Source: an uncultured Pelagibacteraceae bacterium
GTDB taxonomy: Bacteria; Pseudomonadota; Alphaproteobacteria; Pelagibacterales; Pelagibacteraceae
Direction of reading: 5' to 3'
Assembly (NCBI GenBank): GCA_902573705.1
Contig: CACGKR010000007.1
Coordinates: 1-37,234, forward strand
Length of the DNA stretch: 37,234 nucleotides
The notes under the pieces are model-generated. The model ran no database searches and had not been told where the DNA came from. It saw only the letters and a list, made by a program, of their open reading frames with translations. Both the position numbers and the translations under genes were made by a program. Below, in pieces: positions 1 to 9,491 of the stretch. How positions within the stretch are numbered: the stretch's first letter is position 1; every line of letters begins with the position of its first letter.

Positions 1-836
1 TCATAAAGTCTTGCTCTTAAAATTTTCATTCCTTTTGATTTGTTTTTATGTTGAGACTTTTCATCTTGTTGGGAAACTGAAAGGCCAGTTGGAGTATGAG
101 TTATCCTAACGGCACTATCAGTCGTGTTAACAGACTGACCTCCAGGCCCTCCAGCCCTAAATACATCTATTCGTAAGTCAGACTCATTAATTTTTAAATC
201 AACTTCTTCTGCCTCTGGTAAAACTGCAACTGTAGCTGCAGAAGTATGGACTCTACCTTGTGTCTCAGTATCTGGAACTCTTTGTACTCTATGAACTCCA
301 CTTTCATATTTCAAAGTAGAATAAATATTTTTTCCTTTTATTAAAGCTATTACTTCTTTCAAACCTCCTGCATCGCTACTTGAGATTGAAATGAGTTCTA
401 ATGACCATTTTTTTTTGTTACTTACTTTTTCATACATTTTGAATAAATCCGCTGCAAATAAACTTGCCTCCAATCCTCCTGTTCCAGCTCTTATCTCTAT
501 AATTGCATTTTTTTTATCTGCCTCATCTTTTGGTAATAAGAAGAGTTTTAATTTTTTTTCATTTTCTTTATGTTGTAATTTTAAATCATTCAATTCATTT
601 TCTGCCATTTTAATAAGTTCTTTGTCAGTTTTTTTATCTTCTAAAATTTTTTTCAACTCAGTTCTATCTTTTTCAAAAGATATATATTTTTTTGCATTTT
701 CAATAATTTCATTTAAATCAGAGTACTCCTTCGATTTTTCTGCAAATATATCTTTGTCAACATTTCCAGATGATAAATCCTTCTCTATAGATGAATGTTT
801 TTTTATTAATTCTTCAACTGTTTTTTGGGGTATCAT
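1..836 (-). CDS. prfA: Peptide chain release factor 1 (3' end cut by window edge)
   Basis: Class I release factor that reads UAA/UAG in the ribosomal A site and triggers peptidyl-tRNA hydrolysis. The visible 278 residues run from an ATG at 836 into the window edge. The N-terminal third is a charged coiled-coil-like helical domain. A codon-recognition segment follows, reading [13 protein letters not shown]; the PxT tripeptide is PDT where E. coli RF1 has PAT. The catalytic GGQ lies at residues 232-234 in [16 protein letters not shown], as expected for RF1. The C-terminal domain is truncated by the window, not by mutation. It follows ispG with a 3-nt gap, so it is probably the last visible gene of a lysC-ispG-prfA transcript. 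The PxT motif argues for RF1 over RF2. Confidence 0.97.
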   Translation of the reverse strand, partial: MIPQKTVEELIKKHSSIEKDLSSGNVDKDIFAEKSKEYSDLNEIIENAKKYISFEKDRTELKKILEDKKTDKELIKMAENELNDLKLQHKENEKKLKLFLLPKDEADKKNAIIEIRAGTGGLEASLFAADLFKMYEKVSNKKKWSLELISISSSDAGGLKEVIALIKGKNIYSTLKYESGVHRVQRVPDTETQGRVHTSAATVAVLPEAEEVDLKINESDLRIDVFRAGGPGGQSVNTTDSAVRITHTPTGLSVSQQDEKSQHKNKSKGMKILRARLY

Positions 837-839
837 TAT

Positions 840-1937
840 TTAATTATTGTCTAATTCAGTGGCTTTTTTTTCAACTTCACTTACAACTCTTGATATCATT
901 TCTTCAGTCAAAACTTTTTCTTTCTGAATGCCAGATAAGTAAAGCATATTATTCCCTTTTCTTCCTCCAGTTATTCCGATATCAGTTAGTGCAGCCTCTC
1001 CAGGGCCGTTTACAACACACCCAATAATTGACAATGTGATAGGTGTTTTAATATGAGAAAGTTTTTTTTCTAATATCTTAACTGTATCTATTACATCAAA
1101 ACCTTGCCTTGCACATGATGGGCAAGAAATGATTCTAACTCCCCTATTTCTTAAATTAAGAGATTTAAGGATTTCATTTCCAATTTTAACTTCTTTGACT
1201 GGATCGTCTGATAATGAAATTCTAATCGTATCTCCAATACCACTTAAAAGCAATGACCCAATTCCAATTGATGATTTTATACTTCCTGCTACAAAACTTC
1301 CAGCCTCTGTTATGCCAAGATGGAGAGGATAGTCTGTCGCTTTTGAAAGTTGTCTATAAGCCTCGATTGATAAAAAAACATCTGAAGATTTAACGCTTAT
1401 TTTTAAATTAAAAAAATCTTCATCTTCAAGAATTTTTATATTTCTCAAAGCACTCTCTACCAATGCCTCTGGACATGGCTCCTTAAATTTCTCAAGTATA
1501 TCTTTTTCCAAAGAGCCAGCATTAACTCCTACTCTTATAGAGCAGTTATTGTTCTTTGCAGCTCTTATGATCTCTTTTATTTTTTTTTTATCTCCAATAT
1601 TTCCTGGGTTAATTCTTAAACAGCTCGCGCCACTTTCAGCAGCTTCGATTGCTCGTTTGTAATGAAAATGAATGTCAGCAATAACAGGTATGTCGACATG
1701 TTTTATGATTTCTTTTAGAGCTTTTGTGGAGGACTCATCTGGACATGAAACTCTAACTAAGTCTGCACCTTCACCTTGAATTTCATTAATTTGTTCAATA
1801 GTAGCTTTAATATTAGTTGTTAAAGTATTAGTCATGGACTGCACTGTTATTGGATTTTCACCTCCAATTTTTATGTTACCAACATTAATGACTTTTGTTT
1901 TTCTTCTGTTTATATCTCTGAATGGTCTTATGCTCAT
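840..1937 (-). CDS. ispG: 4-hydroxy-3-methylbut-2-enyl diphosphate synthase (flavodoxin/ferredoxin), IspG/GcpE
   Basis: Cytosolic [4Fe-4S] enzyme of the MEP isoprenoid pathway. It reductively opens methylerythritol cyclodiphosphate to HMBPP. At 365 residues it is the short, two-domain bacterial form: a TIM barrel (about 1-255), then the Fe-S domain. Cluster ligands are visible as C272 and C275 ([10 protein letters not shown]) and C307, with the fourth ligand/catalytic glutamate E314 in [10 protein letters not shown]. The N-terminal [13 protein letters not shown] segment is the usual barrel start. The ATG at 1937 lies 3 nt after the lysC stop, so the two are co-transcribed. Nothing in the protein is missing. 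Confidence 0.97.
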   Translation of the reverse strand: MSIRPFRDINRRKTKVINVGNIKIGGENPITVQSMTNTLTTNIKATIEQINEIQGEGADLVRVSCPDESSTKALKEIIKHVDIPVIADIHFHYKRAIEAAESGASCLRINPGNIGDKKKIKEIIRAAKNNNCSIRVGVNAGSLEKDILEKFKEPCPEALVESALRNIKILEDEDFFNLKISVKSSDVFLSIEAYRQLSKATDYPLHLGITEAGSFVAGSIKSSIGIGSLLLSGIGDTIRISLSDDPVKEVKIGNEILKSLNLRNRGVRIISCPSCARQGFDVIDTVKILEKKLSHIKTPITLSIIGCVVNGPGEAALTDIGITGGRKGNNMLYLSGIQKEKVLTEEMISRVVSEVEKKATELDNN

Positions 1938-1940
1938 TTT

Positions 1941-3155
1941 TTATTTATCTAGTTTAAATTCCTTATGTAATGCCATTAAAGCTTTTTTAGTATTTTTTTT
2001 ATTGATTAATACTGAAATTTTAATTTCTGATGTTGATATCACCATTATATTTATATTCCTGTTTGCTAAAGCTTGAAACATTCTAAAAGTTACACCTGGC
2101 GTTGAAATCATTCCTACCCCAATAACAGAAATTTTACAAACATCTTTTTCAAATAATAATTTTCTAAAATTAATATTTTGATTATTTCTTATAATCTTTT
2201 TTGTCTTCAATAAATCATCAGTTTTAATTGTAAATGTTAAATCTGTTTCCTTTCCATTAGCAGAGATATTTTGAACAACCATATCAACATTTACTAAATT
2301 TTTAGATAATGGCTTGAAAATTGATGCTGCTACACCTGGCTTATCCTTAACGCCAACTAAAGTCACTTTGGAATCATTATGAGTGAAAGAAATTCCAGTG
2401 ATAATTTTATTATTTGTAATATTTGATTTTTTTGTAATTAACGTTCCTGATTTTTTAATAAATGAGGATTTCACTTCAATATCGACTCTATTTAATCGAG
2501 CATCTTGAATTGAAACTGGTTGCATAACTTTAGCTCCTAAGGATGCCATCTCCAACATTTCTTCATATGAGATAACTTTAATTTTTTTAGCTTTATTTAA
2601 TTTATTTGGATCTGTTGTGTACACTCCTTCAACATCAGTATAAATTACACATCGTTCAGCTTTAAAAAATTTTGCAAGCATTATCGCGCTCGCATCTGAT
2701 CCACCTCTTCCAATTGTGGTAATTCTTTCTTCATTATTTATTCCCTGAAAACCAGTTATAATTGGTATGCCACCAATTTTGAGATATCTTAAAACTTTAT
2801 TTTTATTGATATGACTAATTCTTGAGTTTTTATTTAAACCCTTTGTAATTATTGGTATTTGCCAAGCTAGCCAAGATCTTGATTCATAACCTTCGTGTAT
2901 TAATCTTCCTGCAATTAGTGAACAAGCTATTTGCTCTCCAGTTGAGACTAATACATCATACTCTGTGTCTGCAAAATTTTCACTCAACTCTTTAGATTTT
3001 TTAATCAACTCATTTGTCACACCGCTCATTGCAGATGAGACAACAATTACTCTGTAATTTTTTTTTCTATAATCACCTATTATCTTGACTATTTTTTTAA
3101 TTTTTTTAATTGTTCCGACTGATGTTCCACCAAATTTTAAAACTACAATTTTCAT
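1941..3155 (-). CDS. lysC: Aspartate kinase
   Basis: Phosphorylates aspartate to aspartyl phosphate, the entry step to lysine/diaminopimelate, threonine and methionine. At 404 residues it is a monofunctional aspartokinase without a homoserine dehydrogenase fusion. The kinase domain opens with KFGGTSVG (residues 7-14), and the GRGGSDASA nucleotide/substrate loop follows at roughly residue 150. Two C-terminal ACT domains are visible, one beginning VTLVGVKDKPGVA and the other CKISVIGVGMISTPGV, which implies feedback control by an amino acid. It is first in the minus-strand run lysC-ispG-prfA and divergent from ubiG across 66 AT-rich bases. Confidence 0.96.
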   Translation of the reverse strand: MKIVVLKFGGTSVGTIKKIKKIVKIIGDYRKKNYRVIVVSSAMSGVTNELIKKSKELSENFADTEYDVLVSTGEQIACSLIAGRLIHEGYESRSWLAWQIPIITKGLNKNSRISHINKNKVLRYLKIGGIPIITGFQGINNEERITTIGRGGSDASAIMLAKFFKAERCVIYTDVEGVYTTDPNKLNKAKKIKVISYEEMLEMASLGAKVMQPVSIQDARLNRVDIEVKSSFIKKSGTLITKKSNITNNKIITGISFTHNDSKVTLVGVKDKPGVAASIFKPLSKNLVNVDMVVQNISANGKETDLTFTIKTDDLLKTKKIIRNNQNINFRKLLFEKDVCKISVIGVGMISTPGVTFRMFQALANRNINIMVISTSEIKISVLINKKNTKKALMALHKEFKLDK

Positions 3156-3221
3156 GCTAAATTAATCTCTAAATTAAAATATATTGATAAAATTCATGTT
3201 GAATATAAAATCAACTAATTA

Positions 3222-3953
3222 ATGAAAACTAACACAATAAATAAAAAAGAAATAGAAAAATTTTCTAAAATGGCTGAAGAATGGTGGGATCCTACAGGAA
3301 AATTCAAGCCACTTCATAAATTTAACCCAATTAGAATTTCCTATATCAAAAATAATATAATTAGCTCATTTAAACTTGATACATCAGGTAATAAACCACT
3401 AAAAAAAGTAAAAATCTTGGATATTGGTTGCGGTGGTGGACTTTTGTCAGAACCGATGAGTAGATTGGGTGCCGAAGTTATTGGAATAGACGCATCAAAT
3501 AAAAACATTAATGTTGCAAAATTACACGCCAAAAAAAATAATTTAGATATTAAGTATATTTGTTCCTCTCCAGAAAATCTAAATACTAAAATTAAATTTG
3601 ATGTAATACTTAATATGGAAATCATTGAACATGTTGAAGATGTAAAAATTTTTTTAGAGTCTTGTTCAAAACTTTTAAAGAAAAACGGCATAATGTTTGT
3701 TGCCACTTTAAATAAAACTTTAAAATCATATTTATTTGCAATTATAGGTGCTGAGTATGTTTTACGTTGGCTTCCTATTGGCACTCACGAGTGGGAAAAA
3801 TTTGTAAAACCTGAAGATCTAATTAAATTATTAAAAAAATATAATTTTAGTTTAGATTCTTTGGATGGTATGAAGTTTAATATTATTAAAGATGAGTGGA
3901 AATTAAGTTCAGATAAATCAATTAATTACATAGGAAAATTTATAAAAAACTAA
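3222..3953 (+). CDS. ubiG: Ubiquinone biosynthesis O-methyltransferase UbiG
   Basis: SAM-dependent methyltransferase that performs both O-methylations of ubiquinone synthesis. The 243 residues are the usual length. The N-terminal segment MAEEWWDPTGKFKPLHKFNPIR is diagnostic of UbiG. SAM motif I is LDIGCGGGLLSEPMSRLGA, with the acidic ribose-binding residue in VIGIDAS. A further family signature is the region around NMEIIEHVEDV. The start is close to a candidate -10 (TATAAA at 3204-3209), which implies a very short leader. Its last 4 nt overlap the stop of the convergent DUF1178 gene. Confidence 0.95.
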   Translation: MKTNTINKKEIEKFSKMAEEWWDPTGKFKPLHKFNPIRISYIKNNIISSFKLDTSGNKPLKKVKILDIGCGGGLLSEPMSRLGAEVIGIDASNKNINVAKLHAKKNNLDIKYICSSPENLNTKIKFDVILNMEIIEHVEDVKIFLESCSKLLKKNGIMFVATLNKTLKSYLFAIIGAEYVLRWLPIGTHEWEKFVKPEDLIKLLKKYNFSLDSLDGMKFNIIKDEWKLSSDKSINYIGKFIKN

Positions 3954-4378
3954 TTATTTTTATCTTCTATCCAAGGAATAGTTTCTGCATTTATACCTTC
4001 ATCCTTTAGTTCTTTAATCTCATCATTTGTTGCTGTACCAAAAATTCCTTTATCTTTTTTCTTATTGCTGTAATGAATAGATCTTGCTTCATAAGCAAAA
4101 TTTTTACCTACATATTCAAAATTTTTTTTTATGAATTTTTGATACTCTTTAATTTTTTTGTTAATTTCTTCTACTTTAATATCTTTTTTCTCAAAATTTT
4201 CCTCATTTACATTACTAATTAGCTTTGGTGCCATTAATGTTTTTTCAATTTTTTTAGAATTGCATAAGTGACAGTTCAAAAAATTTTTTTTCTTTAATCT
4301 TTCAAATTCTTTTGATGAAGCAAACCAGCTATCAAATTTTGAGCTACAATCTTTACAAATTAATCTATACTTTATCAT
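3950..4378 (-). CDS. DUF1178 family zinc-ribbon-like protein
   Basis: Small 142-residue protein of unknown function matching the DUF1178 family. It opens MIKYRLICKDCSSKFDSWF, and a second Cys pair lies in NCHLCNSKKIEKTLMAPKL; the CxxC...CxxC pairs suggest a zinc ribbon. The rest is a Lys/Glu-rich helical stretch, then a conserved C-terminus rich in acidic residues (GTATNDEIKELKDEGI). The family is common in alphaproteobacteria, but I know of no established biochemical role. It lies 40 nt downstream of argJ on the same strand and converges with ubiG with a 4-nt overlap. Confidence 0.85.
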   Translation of the reverse strand: MIKYRLICKDCSSKFDSWFASSKEFERLKKKNFLNCHLCNSKKIEKTLMAPKLISNVNEENFEKKDIKVEEINKKIKEYQKFIKKNFEYVGKNFAYEARSIHYSNKKKDKGIFGTATNDEIKELKDEGINAETIPWIEDKNN

Positions 4379-4418
4379 GCTGAATATTTAATAATTATTT
4401 CTTAAAATTCAATATTTG

Positions 4419-5720
4419 TTAGCTCCTATAGTCTGCATTTATTTCTACATATTTTTTTGTAAGATCCATTGTATAAGCAGTAAAATTTTTTGAACCTTTT
4501 GAAATATTCACTGTTATATCTATATTATCCCTTTTCATATAATTTGAAGTAACTTCTTCATCATAATTAATACTTAGTTTTCCATTTTGAATAATAGTTA
4601 TTTCTCCAAATTTAATTGATAATTTTTCTATATTAATTGGAACATTGGCTTTACCTATTGCCATTATTATTCTTCCCCAATTCGGATCTTCCCCAGCAAT
4701 AGCAGTTTTAATTAATGGAGAGTTTGCTATTGAAAAAGCAATTTTTTTTGCGTCATTTTCATTTTTGCAATTATGTAAGTTAATTGTAATAAATTTAGAT
4801 GCACCTTCGCCATCAGCTACAACTCTTTTTGCTAAATTAAGTAATACTTTATTCAATGCACTATCAAAATCTCTAATTTTTACATCATTAATATTATTAA
4901 TTTTTGAGTGTTTGGCTTTACCAGTGGAAAATATTGAGACCATATCATTTGTACTTGTATCGCTATCACAACTAATCGCATTAAATGTTGATGCTATATT
5001 CTTTTTTAGCAATTTTTTCAAAATAATATTTGTAATATCGGCGTCAGTAAATAGATAGCAAAGGGTAGTGGCCATATTAGGCTGAATCATACCCGACCCT
5101 TTAGCAACACCAAATATTTTAATTTTACTATTGCCAATTGAGCATTCTTCCATTGCCATTTTGGGCTGAGTATCTGTGGTCATAATTCCAAGCGCTGCCT
5201 TCATCCAAATATATTTATTCTGTGTATACTTAATTTTACCTATTAAATCTGGAATTTTTATCTTGATTTTTTCTTCAGGAAAAGTTTCACCTATCGTGCC
5301 TGTACATCCAAAAATAATTTCTTTTGATTTAATTTTTTTAGGTTTATCCTCATCTTGTTTTTGTTTGGTTGAGAGTTGATCAGAGATTAATTCTGCAATT
5401 TTCTCTAAACTTTTCAATCCTTGCTTTCCTGTAAAACAATTTGCATTTCTCGTATTTACCAAGAGTGAAAATACTTTTTTTACTTTAGTACTTAGATTCC
5501 ATTTAATATTTTCGGAAATAATTTTTGACTGTGTATATACTGAGGCATAATTAGCACCCTCTCTAAAATAAAACATAACCAAATCGTCTCTTGGATCTTT
5601 ATATAAATTTGCACTAACAGTTGAAATCGACACTCCATTTATATGATCTAAATCTTGAAATTCCTTCATTCTCTTATTTTTTGATTTAGAAGATAAAAAA
5701 TTGCTTAAATTAATACCCAT
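4419..5720 (-). CDS. argJ: Bifunctional glutamate N-acetyltransferase / amino-acid acetyltransferase ArgJ
   Basis: Transfers acetyl from N-acetylornithine to glutamate, recycling the acetyl group in arginine synthesis; many members also use acetyl-CoA. The precursor self-cleaves at an Ala-Thr bond. Here that is A217-T218 in KGSGMIQPNMATTLCYLFTD, with T218 the expected nucleophile. Other family landmarks are NTRNANCFTG (about 89-98), CTGTIGE (139-145) and GEDPNWGRI. The length of 433 residues is slightly above the usual ~405-410 because of a Lys-rich insertion around 118-133. ArgJ explains why argD and argF sit elsewhere in the window: it implies the cyclic acetyl-recycling route. It is divergent from secA across 65 bases. 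Confidence 0.95.
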   Translation of the reverse strand: MGINLSNFLSSKSKNKRMKEFQDLDHINGVSISTVSANLYKDPRDDLVMFYFREGANYASVYTQSKIISENIKWNLSTKVKKVFSLLVNTRNANCFTGKQGLKSLEKIAELISDQLSTKQKQDEDKPKKIKSKEIIFGCTGTIGETFPEEKIKIKIPDLIGKIKYTQNKYIWMKAALGIMTTDTQPKMAMEECSIGNSKIKIFGVAKGSGMIQPNMATTLCYLFTDADITNIILKKLLKKNIASTFNAISCDSDTSTNDMVSIFSTGKAKHSKINNINDVKIRDFDSALNKVLLNLAKRVVADGEGASKFITINLHNCKNENDAKKIAFSIANSPLIKTAIAGEDPNWGRIIMAIGKANVPINIEKLSIKFGEITIIQNGKLSINYDEEVTSNYMKRDNIDITVNISKGSKNFTAYTMDLTKKYVEINADYRS

Positions 5721-5785
5721 AGTATTTAAAATATTTATTTAATAATTATATTAAAGGATATAAGTAAATAATAAATTAAAAATTA

Positions 5786-8350
5786 ATGCTAAATCCTTTA
5801 AGCTTTTTCTCAAAAATCATAAAATCTAGTAATCAAAGAGAACTTGATAAAATATCTAAAATTGTTACAAAAATTAACTCTTTAGAAGAGACTGTTAAAG
5901 ATTTAAAAGACGAAGATTTTCCAGAAAAGACGGACCAATTTAAAAAAAGAATTAAAAATGGAGAAACTTTAGATGAAATACTGCCTGAAGCCTTTGCACT
6001 TGTCAGGGAAGCTTCTAGAAGAAAGCGAAATGAAAGACACTTTGATGTGCAAATAATTGGGGGGATAGTTCTTCATCAGGCGAAAATTGCTGAAATGAAA
6101 ACAGGTGAGGGAAAAACATTAACGATTACACTTGCAGCTTATCTTAATGCACTCAACGAAAAAGGAGTTCATATTGTAACAGTCAACGACTATTTAGCAA
6201 AAAGGGATTCTCAAGAAATGGGAGAAATTTATAATTTTTTGGGTCTTAGTTCGGGTTTCATTAATAATGAACAAAATGATATTGAAAGAAGGAATAACTA
6301 TAATTGTGATGTTACATACGCAACAAATAGTGAACTTGGATTTGATTATCTAAGAGATAATATGAAATTTTCTCAAAATGAAATGGTTCAAAGAGAACAT
6401 TTTTTTTCAATCGTTGATGAAATAGATTCATGTTTAATAGATGAAGCAAGAACACCTTTAGTAATATCAGGTGCTGCTGAAGACAAAACAAATCAATATT
6501 TATCTATCGATAAATTAGTCAAAAAATTAGATAAAAAAGATTATGAGATTGACGAAAAAGATAAAAATATTCTCTTAACAAATGAAGGTATAAATAACAT
6601 TGAAAGAATTTTTTCTACTGCAGGGATTTTAAAAAATAACAATTTTTATGATCCAGAAAATTTAAATTTAGTTCATCATGTAAATCAAGCTTTGCGAGCC
6701 AATCATTTATTTGTAAAAGGTAAGGATTACATTGTTCAAAATAATTCTTTAAAAATAATTGACGAATTAACAGGTAGAATTCTTGAAGGCAGACGGTTCG
6801 GTGATGGATTACATCAAGCGCTGGAAGCTAAAGAAAAAATTGACATTCAAGCTGAAAATCAGACATTAGCATCAATTACTTATCAAAATTATTTTAAATT
6901 ATACAAAAAAATCTCTGGATGTACTGGTACTGCAATTACAGAAGCAGCAGAATTTTTTGAAATTTATAATTTACCAGTAATTGTAATCCCAACTAATAAA
7001 AAAATGATAAGAAAAGATTTAAATGATCAGATATTTCGAACTGAAAAAGAAAAAAATGATGCCATTATAAAAAAAATAAGTGAAAGCCATAAAACTGGAC
7101 AGCCTCTTTTAATTTTTACTTCTAGTATTAACAAATCAGAAGTCTATTCTGCTCTATTAAAAAAAGAGAATATTAAACATGTTGTCTTAAACGCCAAAAA
7201 TCATAAAAATGAGGCCGAAATTATTGCCAATGCTGGAACAGAGGGATCTGTAATAATCACTACTAGTATTTCTGGAAGAGGTGTTGATATACAGCTTGGT
7301 GGTAAAAAAGGTTCTATAGAAGATGACAAACTTAGAGAAAATAAAGAAAAAATTAAGACTATTGGTGGATTATTTGTCATTGGAACAGAAAGAATGGAGT
7401 CAAGAAGAGTCGATAATCAAGCAAGAGGAAGATCTGGTCGTCAAGGTGATGAAGGTCATTCGGTTTTTTATGTAAGTCTTGAAGATGATTTAATGAGAAT
7501 TTTTGGATCAGAGTCGATGAATAACATATTAGAAAAATTAGGTCTAAAAGATGGAGAAAGTATTGACCACCCATGGATTAATAAAGCTTTAGAGAGAGCT
7601 CAACAAAAAGTTGAAGCAAGAAACTTCGATATTAGAAAAACTTTGATTAAATTTGACAATGTTCTTAATGATCAAAGACATGTGATTTTTTCACAGAGAA
7701 AAGATGCAATGAATAGTAATCAAATTTTTGAGTATTCTGAACAATTTTTAGAAGAGATTTTACAAAATTTAATTCATCTTAAAACTCAGAAGCTATCAAG
7801 TCCAAAGAGTAGTGAATTTGACAATAAACTAAGATCTATCTTGGGAAAAAATTTTAATGAAGACGAATTTAAGAATTTTATTTCAGCTAATGATCATGAT
7901 TTTAAAGAAAATATAACAAAAAAATTCAAAGAGTCTCGCGAGGAAAGAATTAAATTTATAGGAGAAGAGCAGTCCAAAGAAATTGAAAAAAGAGTGTTTT
8001 TACAATCAATTGATATTAATTGGAAATCACATATTCAATATTTAGAACAACTAAGACAAGTTATAGGTTTAAGATCATATGGACAAAGAGACCCTTTAAT
8101 TGAATATAAGAAGGAAGCTTTTAATTTATTTGAAAATTTATTAGATAAATTGAAACTTGATTTTATAACGATTCTAATGAATCTTAAAGTTATTGAAAAA
8201 ATTCAAGATGAAAGTTTTAAAGAAAAAAATTCAAAAATTATGAATAACCCTAAATGTCTTTTATTATTAAAAAAAGATCAGAAGATTTCTCGAAACGATA
8301 GATGTGAGGCGACTGGAAAGAAATTTAAAAATTGTTGCGGTGCGTTATAA
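5786..8350 (+). CDS. secA: Preprotein translocase ATPase SecA
   Basis: Motor ATPase that pushes unfolded preproteins through SecYEG. The 854 residues compare with 901 in E. coli. Walker A is MKTGEGKTL (GEGKT at 107-111). The DEAD-type Walker B is in SIVDEIDSCLIDEARTPL. The second motor domain carries ISGRGVDIQLGG and the QARGRSGRQGD arginine-finger region. The scaffold and C-terminal helical domains follow. The C-terminal SEC-C zinc motif is altered: RNDRCEATGKKFKNCCG has one Cys and one residue fewer than the usual CxCGSGKKYKxCH. It is divergent from argJ, and its last 6 nt overlap the convergent accA. Confidence 0.97.
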   Translation: MLNPLSFFSKIIKSSNQRELDKISKIVTKINSLEETVKDLKDEDFPEKTDQFKKRIKNGETLDEILPEAFALVREASRRKRNERHFDVQIIGGIVLHQAKIAEMKTGEGKTLTITLAAYLNALNEKGVHIVTVNDYLAKRDSQEMGEIYNFLGLSSGFINNEQNDIERRNNYNCDVTYATNSELGFDYLRDNMKFSQNEMVQREHFFSIVDEIDSCLIDEARTPLVISGAAEDKTNQYLSIDKLVKKLDKKDYEIDEKDKNILLTNEGINNIERIFSTAGILKNNNFYDPENLNLVHHVNQALRANHLFVKGKDYIVQNNSLKIIDELTGRILEGRRFGDGLHQALEAKEKIDIQAENQTLASITYQNYFKLYKKISGCTGTAITEAAEFFEIYNLPVIVIPTNKKMIRKDLNDQIFRTEKEKNDAIIKKISESHKTGQPLLIFTSSINKSEVYSALLKKENIKHVVLNAKNHKNEAEIIANAGTEGSVIITTSISGRGVDIQLGGKKGSIEDDKLRENKEKIKTIGGLFVIGTERMESRRVDNQARGRSGRQGDEGHSVFYVSLEDDLMRIFGSESMNNILEKLGLKDGESIDHPWINKALERAQQKVEARNFDIRKTLIKFDNVLNDQRHVIFSQRKDAMNSNQIFEYSEQFLEEILQNLIHLKTQKLSSPKSSEFDNKLRSILGKNFNEDEFKNFISANDHDFKENITKKFKESREERIKFIGEEQSKEIEKRVFLQSIDINWKSHIQYLEQLRQVIGLRSYGQRDPLIEYKKEAFNLFENLLDKLKLDFITILMNLKVIEKIQDESFKEKNSKIMNNPKCLLLLKKDQKISRNDRCEATGKKFKNCCGAL

Positions 8351-9442
8351 AAAAATAAATAAAGATATCAAAATAACTGTTATAAAAGATATGCCAAAAA
8401 TTAATATTTTTTTAGATTTTGGAATTTGATTAAAATTATTTGTTTGAGGTTGTAATGAACTTATTTGATCTAAATTACTTATAAAGCCTTTATTTCGTCC
8501 AATTCTTAAAAATTTATTCTTTCTATTTTCAAAAACTTCTTGAGGTGTCATTTGATTATAGATGTCCAAATTTTTAGATATGGAAGCCCTAACATTCTGA
8601 AGCATTAATTCTTTATCTCTGTGAGCCCCACCGGCTGGTTCCGAAATTATTTCATCAATTATTTCAAGTTCTAACAAATCTTTTGAAGTAAGTTTCATAG
8701 CTTTAGCAGCATCAAGCATTTTTTTTGGATCCCTCCATAAAATAGTTGCACACCCCTCTGGTGATATCACTGAATAAATTGCATTTTCCAACATAACAAC
8801 TTTGTTTGATGAGGCTAGAGCAATCGCTCCTCCTGATCCGCCCTCACCTATAATAATTGATATTGTAGGAACTTTTAATTTCATACAACATTCAATAGAT
8901 TTTGCAATCGCCTCTGCTTGACCTCTTTCTTCGGCACCAACACCCGGGTAGGCTCCAGGTGTGTCTATAAAAGATATAACTGGTATTTTAAATTTATCAG
9001 CTAACTTCATAAGGCGTATTGTTTTTCTATATCCTTCTGGTCTCATCATTCCAAAATTTCTTTCAATCCGCGAATCCAGATCTTCACCCTTTTCCTGGCC
9101 AATTATTAAAACTGATTGTCCTTTAAATTTGCCAAACCCAGTTAAAACTGACTTATCTTCTCCATAATTTCTGTCTCCTGAGAGTAAAATAAAATCCTCA
9201 AATAAATTATCTATAAAAAACTTTGATTTAGGTCTGTCCTCATGTCTAGCAACCATAGTTGTTTGCCAAGGATCTAGATTTAAGTAAATTGAATTTAATT
9301 TTTCATCTAGCTCCTTTTGTGCTTTAGAAATTCTTTGTGTATCTACTTCTGAAAGTCCACTTTGATTATATGGATCTTTTAACTTTTCAATTTCATTTTC
9401 TAAATCTTTGATATCTGTTTCAAAATTAAGATAGTTTTTCAT
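8345..9442 (-). CDS. accA: Acetyl-CoA carboxylase carboxyltransferase subunit alpha, with C-terminal membrane tail
   Basis: Alpha half of the carboxyltransferase that moves CO2 from carboxybiotin to acetyl-CoA, giving malonyl-CoA for fatty acids. Clear AccA landmarks are the N-terminal coiled coil, DPWQTTMVARHEDRP, FIDTPGAYPGVGAEERGQ, GEGGSGGAIA and SPEGCATILWRD. The core ends near residue 325 (FLRIGRNKGFISNL), which is the usual family length. About 40 extra residues follow: a polar linker (QTNNFNQIPKSKK) and a final ~20-residue hydrophobic segment reaching the last codon (ILIFGISFITVILISLFIFL). That looks like a tail anchor and is unusual for this soluble enzyme. Its partner accD is at 30166-31095. 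The ATG at 9442 lies about 20 nt from a strong candidate promoter. Confidence 0.95.
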   Translation of the reverse strand: MKNYLNFETDIKDLENEIEKLKDPYNQSGLSEVDTQRISKAQKELDEKLNSIYLNLDPWQTTMVARHEDRPKSKFFIDNLFEDFILLSGDRNYGEDKSVLTGFGKFKGQSVLIIGQEKGEDLDSRIERNFGMMRPEGYRKTIRLMKLADKFKIPVISFIDTPGAYPGVGAEERGQAEAIAKSIECCMKLKVPTISIIIGEGGSGGAIALASSNKVVMLENAIYSVISPEGCATILWRDPKKMLDAAKAMKLTSKDLLELEIIDEIISEPAGGAHRDKELMLQNVRASISKNLDIYNQMTPQEVFENRKNKFLRIGRNKGFISNLDQISSLQPQTNNFNQIPKSKKILIFGISFITVILISLFIFL

Positions 9443-9461
9443 ATTAGATCTAATTATTACA

Positions 9462-9491
9462 TATGTATGAAAAATGACAACAAAATGTCAA
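9462..9491 (-). promoter_or_regulatory. Candidate accA promoter, overlapping an inverted repeat
   Basis: On the minus strand a perfect TTGACA -35 lies at 9486-9491. TACATA at 9462-9467 could serve as -10 with an 18-base spacer, giving a leader of about 12 nt. The -35 is one arm of the inverted repeat TGACA-N6-TGTCA (9475-9490), so a regulator bound there would block it. The -10 is a weak match, and a perfect 10-base palindrome (TACATATGTA, 9458-9467) covers it. Confidence 0.45.
9475..9490. promoter_or_regulatory. Inverted repeat in the accA/glcB divergent region
   Basis: TGACA (9475-9479) and TGTCA (9486-9490) form 5-base arms around ACAAAA. Close by are two more perfect palindromes, TACATATGTA (9458-9467) and ATGTTTACAT (9491-9500). 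Three palindromes in 43 bases between accA and glcB suggest an operator serving one or both genes. AT-rich DNA makes short palindromes common, so this is tentative. A TTGACT box at 9508-9513 is a possible glcB -35. Confidence 0.35.

Noticed and set aside
391-843. Plus-strand 150-codon ORF and similar long antisense ORFs across the window
   Set aside because: They lie opposite clear genes (here prfA) and have Phe/Ser/Leu-rich compositions typical of reverse-frame reading of Lys/Glu-rich proteins. No family signature or RBS supports them.
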